64,000 nt of DNA from Prostheceraeus crozeri (taxonomy: Eukaryota; Platyhelminthes; Polycladida; Euryleptidae): the NCBI GenBank assembly GCA_907163375.1, contig CAJQUW010008706.1, positions 558,001-622,000 of the forward strand, written 5' to 3'. Position numbers and translations under genes: made by a program. Positions 10,677-23,100 of the stretch are shown piece after piece. Within the stretch, counting starts at the first letter, position 1; each line of letters begins with the position of its first letter. Below the pieces are notes generated by a model that worked only from the letters and a program-made list of their open reading frames with translations, had not been told where the DNA came from and ran no database searches.

Positions 10677-12662
10677 TTGAGTACAAAATGTGATCTTGAC
10701 CAACATATCAATTTGTCCACAAAATTGGTAAGTGTTCCTGAGAAGCAGGCGCTTTGTCGTGGTTTGAACTTTTGCCTTCCTCCAAAGCCACTTGATAGAA
10801 ATATCATTGATGCCAAATTAGAAAATGCCTTTCAGGAATTTCTAGATTTGATTCCTAATGATAAAGAAGGCGTACCATCCTTCAAAGCAAATCTTGTCAG
10901 ACTCTCTTCTGCTTATGCACGATCTCCTATCGAGAAAGGTGTAATTCAAAAACAACATTTACAAGCATTGGAAGACTTGAAGAAGAATGCGAACATATTG
11001 ATATCGAAACCCGATAAAGGAGACGGTGTGGTCATTTTTGACAGAGCTTCGTATGTAGAGAAGATGAAAGAAATTCTTAGCGATAATACCAAATTTGTAT
11101 TGGACTCAAAACAAAAAGATCAGACAAGGAAGTTGTCATCACATGTGTACAAGTTGGTGAAGCAGTTACAATATGAGGAGATAATCAAGGCCAGTTAGCT
11201 ACAAAAATTTACCAAGGGAAATAATCAAATACCCAGACTGTATGGACTTCCTAAAGTGCACAAATCCAATGTTCCACTTCGTCCAATGTTGTCAATGATT
11301 GGATCACCAGTTCACTCTTTGTCAAGATGGTTGGTAAGAGTTTTGCAACCAGTTACAGATTTCTATGGACAATTTGTGATAAAGGACAAGTTTCAATTTG
11401 TTGACTTTGCCAAGGAATTTGCCCTTTCTTCGAGCACAATGTTTTCGTTGGACGTCAAATCTTTATTCACAAATGTTCCAGTGACTCAACTATCGCAGAA
11501 TTTCAACTATTTTTTGTTCAGTCCCACTGGATTGATTACGTGATCTTCTGACGGTGTGCACAACTAACATGCAATTTCTCTTCGATGGCCAGTATTACGG
11601 GCAGATCGATGGTGTCACAATAGGCAGTTGCTTGGGACCCATTCTCGCGAATATATTCATGGGGTTTGTTGAACTGAAGTTGCAAAACACAATTGAAGAA
11701 AAATGCAGATTTTATCGAAGATATGCTGATGATTTTTTCTTGTTGGTTGATGAAGAACATGCCATCAATGACATTTTAGACCAATCCAACAGCATTCATC
11801 CAAACATAGAATTCACCATGGAGCGTGAATCTGAGGGATCTCTTGCTTTCCTTGATGTGTTGGTTACTCGTAGGACAACAGGAAGTTACAAACTCAGTAT
11901 CTTTCGCAAATCTACGTGGCGTGGCTTATACACTTATTTCCACAGTTTCTTGTCAATGCAATACAAAATTGGTCTTGTGAAAACATTAACTCATAGAGCA
12001 TCCAAGATTTGTTCCACAGATACCCTAGAGGATGAATTGAATTCAATAAAGTCAACCCTCATAAATGGATATCCACCAAGCTTTGTTGCAAAACATTCCA
12101 TTGCACACATTCCTGAGAAACCGAAATTCTTTGGACCTGAGAAAAAGCAGATATTCATGAGGATTCCATTTATTGGTGATAAAAGTGCCAGTTCATTTAA
12201 GAGGAGTTTTCGGTAGTCTTTCAAGTTGTTTCCAAGTGCAGAACTTAGAATAGTCTTCACATCTCGCCGGATTCCGATTCGCTCTCTTAAAGATAAATTG
12301 CCATTCCTCTCAAGCTTAAACTCAAACGTAATTTATCAATTTGACTGTACTTGTGGATGCAGGTATATTGGGAGGACGACAAGATGTCTTGGAGAGAGAG
12401 AGTGTCAGAACACGTCCCAAAATGGCTTGATAAACCTCAGAAGTGTCCCCCAAGATCGGCAAATATTCCATCCAGCAGTGCTACTCAACATCTCCAAATT
12501 TGTGATGCTTCCTCGACTGATGCCAGAAGAAGGTTTTCTGTGATTTACAAGTGCGCGCGGTATGACATCCTTTCAATTATAGAGGCTCTCATTATCAAAC
12601 GAAAGAGTCTAGATCTTTGTACTCAAAAGGATTTTATAGCTAGTGTTTTCCTTCCGTGGTAG
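10677..12662 (+). pseudogene. Penelope-like RT plus GIY-YIG endonuclease, broken
   Basis: The N-terminal region contains ILISKPDKGDGVVIFDR, the classic Penelope motif, and then LYGLPKVHKSNVPLRPMLS. The RT core shows FSLDVKSLFTNVPV, GVTIGSCLGPILANIFM and the catalytic YRRYADDFFLLV (about 11720). LAFLDVLVTR follows. The C-terminus carries a GIY-YIG nuclease: YQFDCTCGCRYIGRTTR (about 12330), R-x-SEH, and an ALIIKRKSLDLCTQKDF tail. Together they would copy RNA at a nicked target. The gene has about four breaks: an in-frame stop near 11197, an apparent deletion near 11500-11550 and frame changes near 12215 and 12400. The arms remain easy to align, so it is moderately old. Confidence 0.9.
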
Positions 12663-12945
12663 ATTTCTTCCTTTTATTATTTCTTATGCTTTCTATAAGT
12701 ATTAGGTTGTATTATATAGTTTATGTCTTACAGTATTGTTATGCTTTGATTACTATTATGTTCATGTATAAGGACATCTCTATATTTTCCTAAGTATCTG
12801 TTATGAATGATTCAAATTTTAAATTTAAGTTTGCATCTAAGATTTGTTTCTGTCCAAAGTTAGCACCCGTTGAGATTGGACGAAAGGCCTCGTGCTGATA
12901 GATCATTATGAATTTCGTGAATCTTTTTATTCATAAATTATCAAG

Positions 12946-14359
12946 AAGGGATTCATTTACCCTTTTTGAGAGCCCACAGAAATTTTCTCGCTGTGGAAAA
13001 GTTATGGATTCCACTTGGATTATCTAGGGTTGGGTATCAATTGAGTTGTCCAACTTTGTTGCGAGATCGCTGACGGAGGCCGTCAAAGAAGCATATGATT
13101 TTTCATCAATTCTCTAAAAATAGAAAAAATTCGAAATAGTCAAGGTCACGAAAGTGACCTTTCCGACGGAATTTTTTGAAAGGATTTTTTTATTTTGGAT
13201 TTCATCTAGATAGACCCAAATAATGTGAGTTTCAAGAAAATCTGAGAACATTCGCCATAGTCCATCTGACGATTGGTGTGGAATGACCCAAATGCTATTT
13301 TCTTTGTTCATTAAATATAATCTCATTTACACTTTTTTCATTGAGTAACCTCTGGCTTCTTTCTCTTTCCTGTGCTCTGGATGAAATTTCTGTAAACAAA
13401 TGAAGACCCAGCATCATGTGGGCGCAAGACGTCTTCATCACAATAATTACTTAACATAAAATCAACGGGTGGCAAGTTGACAGCTACTGTTTATTCAGAA
13501 CATCCATGGTTCTCTTACGTGCTGCTGAGAACGGTCATTTCTGACGGCAGTCCCACAGCATGTAAATTAGTTCACATCAAGTTGAAACTTGTTGTCAATG
13601 TCTTGTTGATGGATCAAGCCGTCGAAATTGACGGATACTTGGTTGAAGCAGATTAATTGCCATCACTCAATAGACGATGCGCAAGCTTATGTCATTGAGC
13701 CGTCTTCATAACGACCGAGAAAGAGAGGATATAGTCCTCGCGAGAATTCCATAATTACCATTTCAAATGAGTAATCCTTCGGGAACAGTTCAAGTCAAGT
13801 TCCTCGCGCAATCTCCGGTGTCATATGATCACTTGACACTCCTCCAAGAGTGACGCAAATTTGCGTATTCTGAAGGTCGATCATGTGGACAACGGATCAC
13901 ATGCGCATCCTCCAGTTCAATCAGTACTGAGCACAATTATAGAAAACAATCTCGAAAACGGCAAAGCAGATTATTTCCGCAAATTGTTGGCAATGTTCGC
14001 TGATTACAAATGTAGATGTACTTGAAAGAGAAAGTGACAGCTATGAATGAACTGCAATCCATCATTAGGAATGGATGAGTGTGGCCCACGTTCCGGAATA
14101 TTTGTCTGACATAATGACCGTAATTGCTCAAGAATTTATAAAACAACATTCCGTCATTTTAGAATGATTGCTTTTTAATTTACATCATTATATCATTATT
14201 ACATTATTACATTGTCATTATTGTACTTTACCTTACCATAATTGAACTCTATTTCAATAGAACATTAAGCAAACGAGTCATTTCAGAAGAGAAATACCGA
14301 AGATTATTGACAAAGATGAGCACTCGCAATCCATAATCGGAAGAAATTAATTAAATTTC
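12946..14359. other. Intergenic, no gene; ERR-like palindrome
   Basis: No coding sequence is recognised. Around 13142-13162 lies the palindrome AAGGTCAC GAAA GTGACCTT, two AGGTCA nuclear-receptor half-sites facing each other. The segment 13030-13330 resembles old transposon DNA but I find no ends. Confidence 0.4.
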
Positions 14360-14822
14360 GGTTGCAGATTCAAGATCTGATGTTCACCGGATGCGGATTC
14401 AAGTTTTGATGTTCCATTGTTCACCGGATGCGGATTCAAGTTTTGGTGTTCATCTGATGCGGATTCAAGCTTTTATGTTCATCAGATGCAGATTCAAGCT
14501 CTGGTGTTCAGCGGATGAGGATTCAAGTTTTGATGTTCATCGGATGCGGATTCAAGCTTTGGTGCTGATCGGTTGCAGATTCAAGATCTGATGTTCATCG
14601 GATGCGGATTCAAGTTTTGATGTTCCATTGTTCACCGGATGCGGATTCAAGCTTTTATGTTCATCAGATGCAGATTCAAGCTCTGGTGTTCAGCGGATGA
14701 GGATTCAAGTTTTGATGTTCATCGGATGCGGATTCAAGCTCTGGTGTACAGTGGATGAGGATTCAAGTTTTGATGTTCACCGAATGCGGATTCAATCTTT
14801 TATGTTCATCGGATGAGAATCA
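14360..14822. repeat. 29-bp minisatellite with 211-bp higher-order repeat
   Basis: About 15 tandem copies of a 29-base unit resembling ATTCAAGTTTTGATGTTCAT plus CGGATGCGG. A block starting GTTGCAGATTCAAGATCTG recurs at 14361 and 14572, giving a higher-order period of 211 bp. Because 29 is not a multiple of 3, the open frames through it are incidental. Confidence 0.92.
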
Positions 14823-16690
14823 CTTTGGTAGTCTTATGAGACATGTCTCCTAAATTTTCAGTAGATTTGATAATGACTTTGCTATGAATAGAATGACAAC
14901 AAAAATTTGCCAATCTAATTTTCCGAATCTCGAAGTATCACAATGGATCAAATCATCACAACAATAGTGACTGATAATGAAAACAATTTTTCATGACATC
15001 AACGAAAATGCCAGCTGGTCATCAGCATCAAATTTCTGCGCATGCTGTTCCAAATCAGCCTTCCTTTCAAAGGAAGGTTACCAGTTTGCGTCAGAGATGA
15101 AAGCGGTTAAAATTTCTGAACTGGTTAACCGATCAGTACATTAACCGGCTAATCATGCATTTTATGTAGCTTATATAAACCCTGTACAACAATTGTAACG
15201 CTTGGGACCTTTAAGGATGCGGCATCAGTTGAATTTGCGCTTTTGTTGAATAACCGGAATTTCAATGAAAGCGAAATCTCGTTGAGCAAAAGTCATAATT
15301 CCTTGAAAAGTCGTTGAATAGTTTCTTGGTCAATAAAGAAGTTGCGACCATCGTTCAAATAAGCAGCAGATTTTTTCAAAATATACTTAACACTAAATTT
15401 TGAAAACCTTGCACACATGATAGTGAATCACTGTCAAACACACGAGAAGGGTTCGGTTCCTGACAAGCAGGGCATTGCATGGCCTGAAACAAATGTCATT
15501 ATTGAGATGATTTTCTCAATATCATATAATACCAGGACTAAGTGTCGCTAAACAGCTTACTTTTTTATACAGAAATCAAATTCGAAAATTACCGCATCAC
15601 AAGCCTTTGGAAGAGACTACTGAGGTCCACTTTGGGAAGAGGGGTGTGCAGTTTATATACATGTATATGCACTACACAGTGCGGCATGACAGAATTGCAT
15701 GATATTTTTGTAGAAAAGTGTTTCATACTTCTTGTTATCTGCAACAATGACACTATCATGAAAAATAATCAAAACAAGTAGATTTGACATTTTTGGGTAT
15801 ATACTTAGCACATAAATGAAACCTGATACAATCGCTAAACGAAATGTCGCTAATAACCAATGTTTGGTCCATTAAGAAAATTAACCGGTTATCAACATTT
15901 TCATCAGTTAAGCGCTTCCATCATTGCTTCGCGTGACAAGCACACCAGTGTCCTGAAGTTCAGTTCATCTTATCTGCTTTGTTCCTCCAGTTATCAGAAT
16001 AAATATTTCCCTTATTGAACTTTGTCTTGCCAATTTTTTTTAATATTTAAACAACAGAACAAAAATTGTTTCGATAAGTTCCTCCGAAATATTATTTATT
16101 TTCAACATTGAATTTCAGAAATAATTCCCAGAATGGAATCATCCACTTCTTCACATTATCGTTACTCTGTACCATCAGTTATTGTTTTTGTATTTTCATT
16201 CCAAGTTGCTCAAGTCGCTTTTGTGCTTTGTCTTTAATGTCAGGAAATCCCATTGACATTTACTGTCATATCGTGTTCTGAACACTGATGAAATGATGAA
16301 ACAAAGGGAATATCAATCATTTATAGACAACAAAACTGCATAATTTTAACCAATGAATTCTTGTTGAAACAAAATGAAACAAAATGAGAAGGAATTTATC
16401 TTCAGTATTCTATAAGAGATGATTAAAGAAGTTCATTATTTCCCTAATCAGTTACTGCATATCTTGAGGTATCATTGGAAACTATTTCAAGTTACTACAC
16501 AAATTTATAAACTGTTGATAGGGTAGGATGTGACTTCAATGAACACTCACCCACTGAAAATCGGATGAAATTATAATCAACCACTCATTTTAGCACTTTG
16601 ATGAAATTGTGTTGAGCTTACCCGTCAACAATCATGTTGGAAGTGCAGTACTCCTTTCATAATTTGATATAGGCTCTTTTTAATTTGGAT
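14823..16690. other. No gene seen
   Basis: AT-rich. GGTTAA/TTAACC motifs cluster at 15100-15155 and 15880-15920 and may mark the ends of an old inverted-repeat element of about 0.8 kb, but duplication and end matches are too weak to call. Confidence 0.35.
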
Positions 16691-17347
16691 TATACAGGGC
16701 ACTCCGGACAAGTAGGAACTGAATAAGCGGAAATTCCGCTTAAGCGGCGGAAAAATCAAGAAACATTTCCAACACATGTAAAGCCCTCCGGATCAGTGGG
16801 AGAGTTTTCGGAGGTCACTCATCTTAAGCGGAAAAATTTTTGCATTATTAGTAATTAGGCTATTGGATAACTGGATCCGATCGCATTGGATGAGAAGGGA
16901 TTTTTCATTTATGCCTTCGCTTTTATTTTGGCCACTAGGAAGCAGTCTGATACATCCATTTTTTACAAGAAATTGTCATTAACAGAATTCCTAAGAATTC
17001 ATTTATAACCCAGTTCACAGCGCAGTGTGTCAACAGCCAACACACGATCTCTTTTGAGGAGAAGGCTAGGCTCAGTAGGGGCTTTTGAAATCCCTCGAGT
17101 CGTTAAAGATAAAAGAACAGTTGACATTAGATTCCTTTCTTCCATGGAAGGAAGTTTGATTTCCTTTCGCTGCCGACCAATAAGCTTCAACTATTGCTCC
17201 GTGCTGTTAGAACCTTTTTAACGAATACATAGATGCTTTTCTATCTTAAACCTGAAAACGGGATGGTAGTGGGAGCCTGTAGGCCTATGTGCAAGCGTTA
17301 ATATCAATAGAAGAACGAAAATTTAGCTCACATGGTAACACACATAG

Positions 17348-18605
17348 TGGTCTCCGTGGCACAGTGGTATAACGATCTTTTCAGGGTGTCCACCCTATCT
17401 GAGAAAAAAAATTCACGTACAACTCACGTACATGACAAAAACTTCACGTACCACTATTTCAGGCCTACTTGCCCGACAAGCGACAGTTGGTTGAGTCAAA
17501 ATCATTCAAAAACACTACCTGCAGCTTCTGCTCAAAGAAATGCAGTAATGAGATCTTTACAGTAGAAAGACAGTTCTTCAGAACTATCTTGAATACACAC
17601 TACACACATAATAATGTAAGTGCATTCGATGCTGTTTTGAAGCCATCATTTCACAAATAAATGGTATTTTTGGCCACTCAATAATCTCTAAATACAACAT
17701 AATTCACGGCTAGAAAAATCAAGGGTAATAATAATAGGGTTTGTGCTTTTAGATTTCTAGAAGCAGATTCGTAGCTCTGCAGGTCGTCATGTTTTGATGT
17801 TTATAGTTCATGGTGATATATCGTACGATAACTCCATCAGACTGAGCCAAAACATGATCCAAGTCAATTAAATGACTGAAGCCATCCATACATTGTCTAG
17901 CACTGTCAAAATCTGCAACTGACAACAAGCTGGAATGACACAGTCTCACCATTTTTCACCACGCATGCATTTCTATCTCTAAGTAATACAGCACGTCATA
18001 GAATGAACGTTTGAGTCAACCGACCCAATTGTTTGCTGGCCTTGGCAAAGCATTGACAATTTTGCGTAGCCACATATACATGTACATCTATATATGGGCC
18101 TTATAGAGACAAAAAGCCATAGTATATGACTGCACAATACACATGTATACATCTATTACAAAAAGCACAAAATAATTCAGGACACAGATGTCAAGACGCT
18201 GCTTAGCAGAATTTCACAAATTTTCATTGTCTGAACCCAGACCCGTTGTTAGTAGCGGCTATATTATATGAACATATCTACATGTTTATGACTTTCTTTC
18301 TTGTAACATACTTTTTTGTATAACCAAGTCAGAGTTGGTGCAACAATGGAAGAAAAAAATTTAGCACATGTAACAAGAATCAGTGGATATCAAGTAGGAG
18401 TAAATAGCAGTAAATACCACTATCTGCGCGACTGAGCTGAAATTCACGTACAATTCACGTACACCTTCGCATTTTCCCAAAATTCACGTACAATTCACGT
18501 ACATTTTCATAATTTTCAAAATTCACGTACAATTCACGTACATACGTGAATTTCACGTACAGTGGACACCCTATCTTTTAGTCTAGAGGTCGAGCCCGAA
18601 GATGT
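17348..18605 (+). repeat. tRNA-derived SINE head, split by insertion
   Basis: GGTCTCCGTGGCACAGTGGT, continuing into ATAACGATCTTTT, has a good RNA polymerase III A box (TGGCACAGTGG). The other half resumes at 18581 with GTCTAGAGGTCGAGCCCGAA, a slightly shortened B box. Joining them across the inserted element restores a tRNA-like head. The body that follows (AAGTACTACAACGCTCC, about 18637) resembles the SINE body at 30265. Confidence 0.6.
17383..18572. mobile_element. TIR element, 1,190 bp, with CACGTAC subterminal repeats
   Basis: The ends are AGGGTGTCCAC...GTGGACACCCT (11-base perfect inverted repeat), flanked by an 8-base duplication ATCTTTTC / ATCTTTTA (17375-17382, 18573-18580). An 8-base duplication suggests hAT. 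Both ends carry strings of TTCACGTAC: three at 17412-17457 and seven or so at 18440-18560, mostly in direct orientation. A short frame at 17469-17660 has TCSFCSKKC, possibly a zinc-finger scrap, but no transposase is recognisable. Confidence 0.75.
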
Positions 18606-18799
18606 CATTGGAAGTCGGCAGGAAGGGCAGTCGGGCTAAAAGTACTACAACGCTCCATAAGTCTGACTATGTGACATAGTGACGAAAAATCTTCATAGTA
18701 ATTATTCAGGCTAAAATGAATTCGAACATTGTCATTCCGCTTAAGCAGAGAAATCTCACTCCCAAAATCGTCCCGCTTATTCAGAGTACACGGCATTTA

Positions 18800-19885
18800 G
18801 AAATATGATGTGGGATACATCAAGGTAAGCATTTAGGACACCATGTGGAAGAGGTCACTAGTTCATAAATCACCATGACCGACCTTCATGCGTGTCGAGA
18901 TATACGTGCCAAATATTTAGACCAATGAATCGATCTGAAAGAAGCTCTCTGACCAATTGTAACAGTCTGTTGAGATAAAGCATAGACTACGAAGACTCTT
19001 CTACCAAAGCGACCACGCCGATTACTTTTCCATTCCTACTCTACGTCGCTGTTCCGGGGCAATTATGTCATTCTAGAGTGTGGAAATTCAGTAAACCTGT
19101 CATCTCCTATCACAAAAATGAAAAAAAATACGGAGTGTTCCTCAAATTTCTATAAGTCGAACTTCATGCATCATTAATGGAAATCTACGACTAATAATGG
19201 TGAAAGATGGGTCGATTTTATGCTCCCTATTGTACCACTTGCTCACTGCCTTAGTTGCTATTCATCAAAACTTAGCGAACAGATAAGATATTTTAGACTA
19301 TTGGCATATTACATGCAAATCTTGATACTATTTGATAAAGTTTCTTAATTGTTCTCAATGCACTACTTATTGTGATTATTATTATGCACTACTACATTGC
19401 ATCACACACTGAGGGCTTCTGTCAGTGCAATCTTTACAATTCGGTTGAAATTCTTGGTTCGTTACAGAAGCCATATATTCTCGAATTCATTATCGTATAT
19501 CTTAACTAAAAAATTCCACTCTTTCAAATTTCAAATGACCACCAGATGACTAAGATGAAATTACATAGCTCTATGAGAAAATAAACAGTAACTTGTATCA
19601 CTACGCTGTCTTAAGAATAAATCAAATGTGTTCATTCACACACATCAATGGACATTTTTGTTTTTAAATTGACAATTTGTTTTTAAATTTGTCAAAATTT
19701 CCATACTTTCATATTTGTCTACAACAGACGGAAGGTGTTCATTTTTGCGCCCAAATAGATCATGACCTGATCCGAGTCGCTATGATCCCAAGGAAATTCG
19801 ACATTCACCTTCAGGGGTACGTGCCTGTCTGACGGCTAGCAGTTAAAAAGGAAATCATGCATCATCCGAATATTTACAGAATGAT
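18800..19885. other. No gene seen
   Basis: AT-rich sequence without recognisable coding, repeat or RNA features. Confidence 0.35.
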
Positions 19886-20060
19886 GTGCAAAGAGAACTT
19901 GAGATCGGCATAATTTCTCCGACGCGTGAAAGTCTATTTTGGGTTTCAGTAAGAGTAGCAATAATTACATCAATAATTTCTTCTACTTTTACTCAGCTAA
20001 CATTTTCATATCCTTGTCAATTCAAGCTGAACATCCGATTGATTCCTGAAGGACATCGAA
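19886..20060 (+). mobile_element. Possible LTR-retrotransposon RT scrap (fossil)
   Basis: VQRELEIGIISPTRES resembles the gypsy-type RT entry motif (V-x-x-x-L-x-x-G-I-I-x-P-S). Nothing else of an element is recognisable, so this is at most an old, degraded fragment. Could be chance. Confidence 0.3.
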
Positions 20061-20164
20061 ATCCACATGGCTGTCGAATCGCACACCGAAACACCGAAAA
20101 ATCGCACACCGGAAATTACATTACTCTTCAAATAATGGTGATCAACAGACTCCGTCTAGCGTGA

Positions 20165-23100
20165 GAACCTAGCCTCTGTCGCAAAATATAACTCTCAGAC
20201 GTATTGAAACTGTGGGGAGGGTTAGCAGCAGAACGTAGGAGCATTTGATATCACAAACTGTTTACCATCCATCAGTCTGTTGATCCCGGGGACCAGAATT
20301 ATCCTTTTCTGATCATGTACACGTTCTGATTGTTAAAATATTGAAAGAATCGTGGTTGTGAGGATTTACAATGCCTCTCAAGGATGCTCTCAATAATTTG
20401 ATTACCTTTCCTCGGACACATCGACCCGGTTGAATTTGACACCAATCTATTCACTTATCAGCTCTGATTGAGGACAAAGATGAAAGGAGATCCGATTCGA
20501 ATTTCAAGCATTTCCAAGATTAATTTCAACCTGAGATGTCATGAAAACATGAAATTCATGCGAAAACGGAGATAGAAGAGATTAATTTCAACTCTCCATG
20601 TTGACAGGTCAAATCGAATATGTACTTTAATCATTTCAACAATTAATTAGACAGGAAAATGCTCACTCAACAGATGAAATATCAACGAGTAATCGAAATT
20701 CTGGACATCGTTGTTGCCAACCAATACATCAATGTCAAGCTCCTCATTTTTACATATTAAAACGAAAACCGTTTTTTCACTCAGTTTCACAGTTGAGTAA
20801 ATGATTTGTTGCTACGAAATCGGGAAATATAACTTGATCCTACCCGTAGAAGTCAAATATGTATTCTATTGAAGTCTAGAGAGGACAATACATAGCTAGG
20901 ATGTCACCAGTGTGGACTCTGACAGCAAGTCTATGTTTCATTACTTCTCGGCCTTTGTTTTGAGATAACGTCAGATGTAAATGCCGTATCACTTAAAGTT
21001 GTCACGCAGCCTTTTAAAGATCATTTGAGGAGAGTATTTTGCTTGAATACTACTGAAAATCTTCAGTTAACAAAGGCAGTACATGTGATCACAGACGAAT
21101 GAATTTCGTTCCCGTTTAGCGTTGATCTTCACAACGCGTTGTAATCAATCTATATGTTGTATCCAACAATTGATGCATGCCTCTATAAGGTTCTAGAGGC
21201 GATCTTGTGATTTCATCTTTAATGGTCAGCCATGAAATTCATTTTCGATGTAAATATTTTCAATGAATTTTCTTTCTGAAACACGGAAGACACTTGGTTC
21301 AGGCTGTAAAAAACCCAAAAACATACTCTAACAGTCAATCAATGTCCCCCTCGTAAGGCTTTTCAAGTGTTCACGATAAACAGTCTCGGATATTATTTCC
21401 GTCACAATTCATTGATACGATTGAGGAAAAGTCAATGAAAGATGTTGGTGAATATTAGTCGGACTGGTGCAACTACGTCCGCTTAGGTGCAACTAAAAAT
21501 GCTGCAAGCCTTTCTCCTAATAAGTCTATCAACAGATTTGCTAAACTTGCACTCGAGTCAATGACACATTCACGAATGATTATGATTTGAATTTATATTG
21601 CTGTCGCTGTGAATGACGTGTCATACACAAAGTGGACTGCAGATTGACTAACGCTAGACTGATTAAATCACTGCGTCCAAGTCCAAGCATCAACGGCAAA
21701 CATGAGCTCCCAAACTTCTAACTGCATATTTCACCTGTGGCATCGAAGTCTTATTCATAATAGCCCATCTGAAGTGTCAGTGGCACGAAGCGCCGGCTGC
21801 TTTTAATCATTACATTTTCATACACTGGTCAAAGGAGAAAAAATTGGAATTTTTCTTTTTCAAGCCAAAACCATTAGCTGAGCCATATACATGTATATTA
21901 ATCATGTCCCATCTCTTGTCTGACATCAGAATTTTTGTCTCGTTTTTTATAAATTCTTTATTAGCATTATATAACTGGTCAACTATTCAGGCGTCATATT
22001 TTTCTCTTCTCCCTCGAGTATGACGAAAATGGAAATTTTCCTTATGTAATGAATAGGTAATTTGATCCGACAACTGTGCGAGACGAAATGATAAGTACAG
22101 ATAATCGTCTCGAAATATTCGCAATTATCATCTTTGAATAATTGAGTTCACGTAAATAATAGATGATTACCTTCATGTGATGCTGCATCCTGCTTAATGA
22201 CGGACGATTATCATGGTAGACATTACGTAGTTTTCATCGAAAATATATCAAAATGAAAAATTCAGATTCCTTTGTTAAAAGCTTCAAGAGCTGTCATATG
22301 AATGACATCGAATTCAATGAATACGTGTATAGCTTTGAAATATTACATGATAAATAGGCCATCACATAATCACAATATTCATACCGCTATTTTCATGAAC
22401 TTGTCGATCAAACTGGTCCATATTGTAATCTGTATAATACGCATCGAGATCCTGGATGTGGGGGGGGGGTTCGTCCCTTGCAAGCCATAGCTATTTCAGA
22501 CAATATTCTTGTGAATGGTTTCATGAAAATCAGTGAACATGATTGACTGCGTTCTTTCCAATGGTGACATTCATTTATTCTAACTCATTTTTATATACTT
22601 CTTCGGGAAATTAAATGGTCGCTGCTACTACTGCTACGGACTTTCCAATTGGACTATGGCTTAACTTGTTTGATTAATTCCATTCGGATTTGTATTGTCT
22701 GAGAGTATGATAAAGTTTTGCAATCTTTAAAACATGTATCTAAAAAGGTGTATTTTTGTTCTAGGTACACATCTGTCTTCGGATATTATTAAGGAAATAC
22801 TAACGGTTCGACTACTCGGAACACCTACAAATTTAATACTACGCATTTAGTAGCTTAACGATTCTTTGTCATAGCTGGGATGAATGAAGCAACTCAAATA
22901 AAAAAATTGACGGGAAAAATTGTAAGCTCACAAGGAGATTTCTCCAAATGATTAATGGCAATAGTCAAACAAGTGCTTCCTACCTATGAATCAAACTGAA
23001 ATTTCATACACTGAAGTATACGTACTAAAAATCATACGGTGGTCTCATCTGAAAATTTATGCTGTGGTTCATACCAAGAATCACGCGCCATATGTATGAA

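Larger units (their letters stand above)
6372..12945 (+). mobile_element. Penelope-like element with inverted terminal arms
   Basis: The element consists of a left arm (6372-6607 continued at 10606-10686), an RT-endonuclease gene (10677-12662) and a right arm (about 12616-12945). The left arm is the reverse complement of the right arm, about 330 bp and roughly 95% identical by eye. It even includes the last codons and stop of the gene. Inverted pseudo-LTR arms are known for Penelope-like elements. A 4-kb LTR retrotransposon has inserted in the left arm, which restores to a continuous arm when that element and one 5-base duplication are removed. Confidence 0.88.
16697..18797. mobile_element. 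Old inverted-repeat DNA element (outer of a nest)
   Basis: The left end reads TACAGGGCACTCCGG..., then CTGAATAAGCGG and TTCCGCTTAAGCGG. The right end, reversed, gives GTACTCTGAATAAGCGGG and later CTGCTTAAGCGGAATG. The shared CTGAATAAGCGG in opposite orientation suggests a DNA element of about 2.1 kb. The 1.2-kb CACGTAC element and the split SINE lie inside it. I could not define a target duplication. Confidence 0.4.

Noticed and set aside
12845-12935. GGACGAAAGG and CTGATAG in the Penelope arm as a hammerhead
   Set aside because: The core pieces are in the wrong order and no stem I pairing was found.
14391-14816. Open frames of 62-66 codons in the minisatellite
   Set aside because: They arise from the 29-bp repeat, whose period is not a multiple of three.
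15098-15915. GGTTAACC-like motifs at both ends of a 0.8-kb segment
   Set aside because: The inverted match is patchy and I found no target duplication, so I did not call an element.
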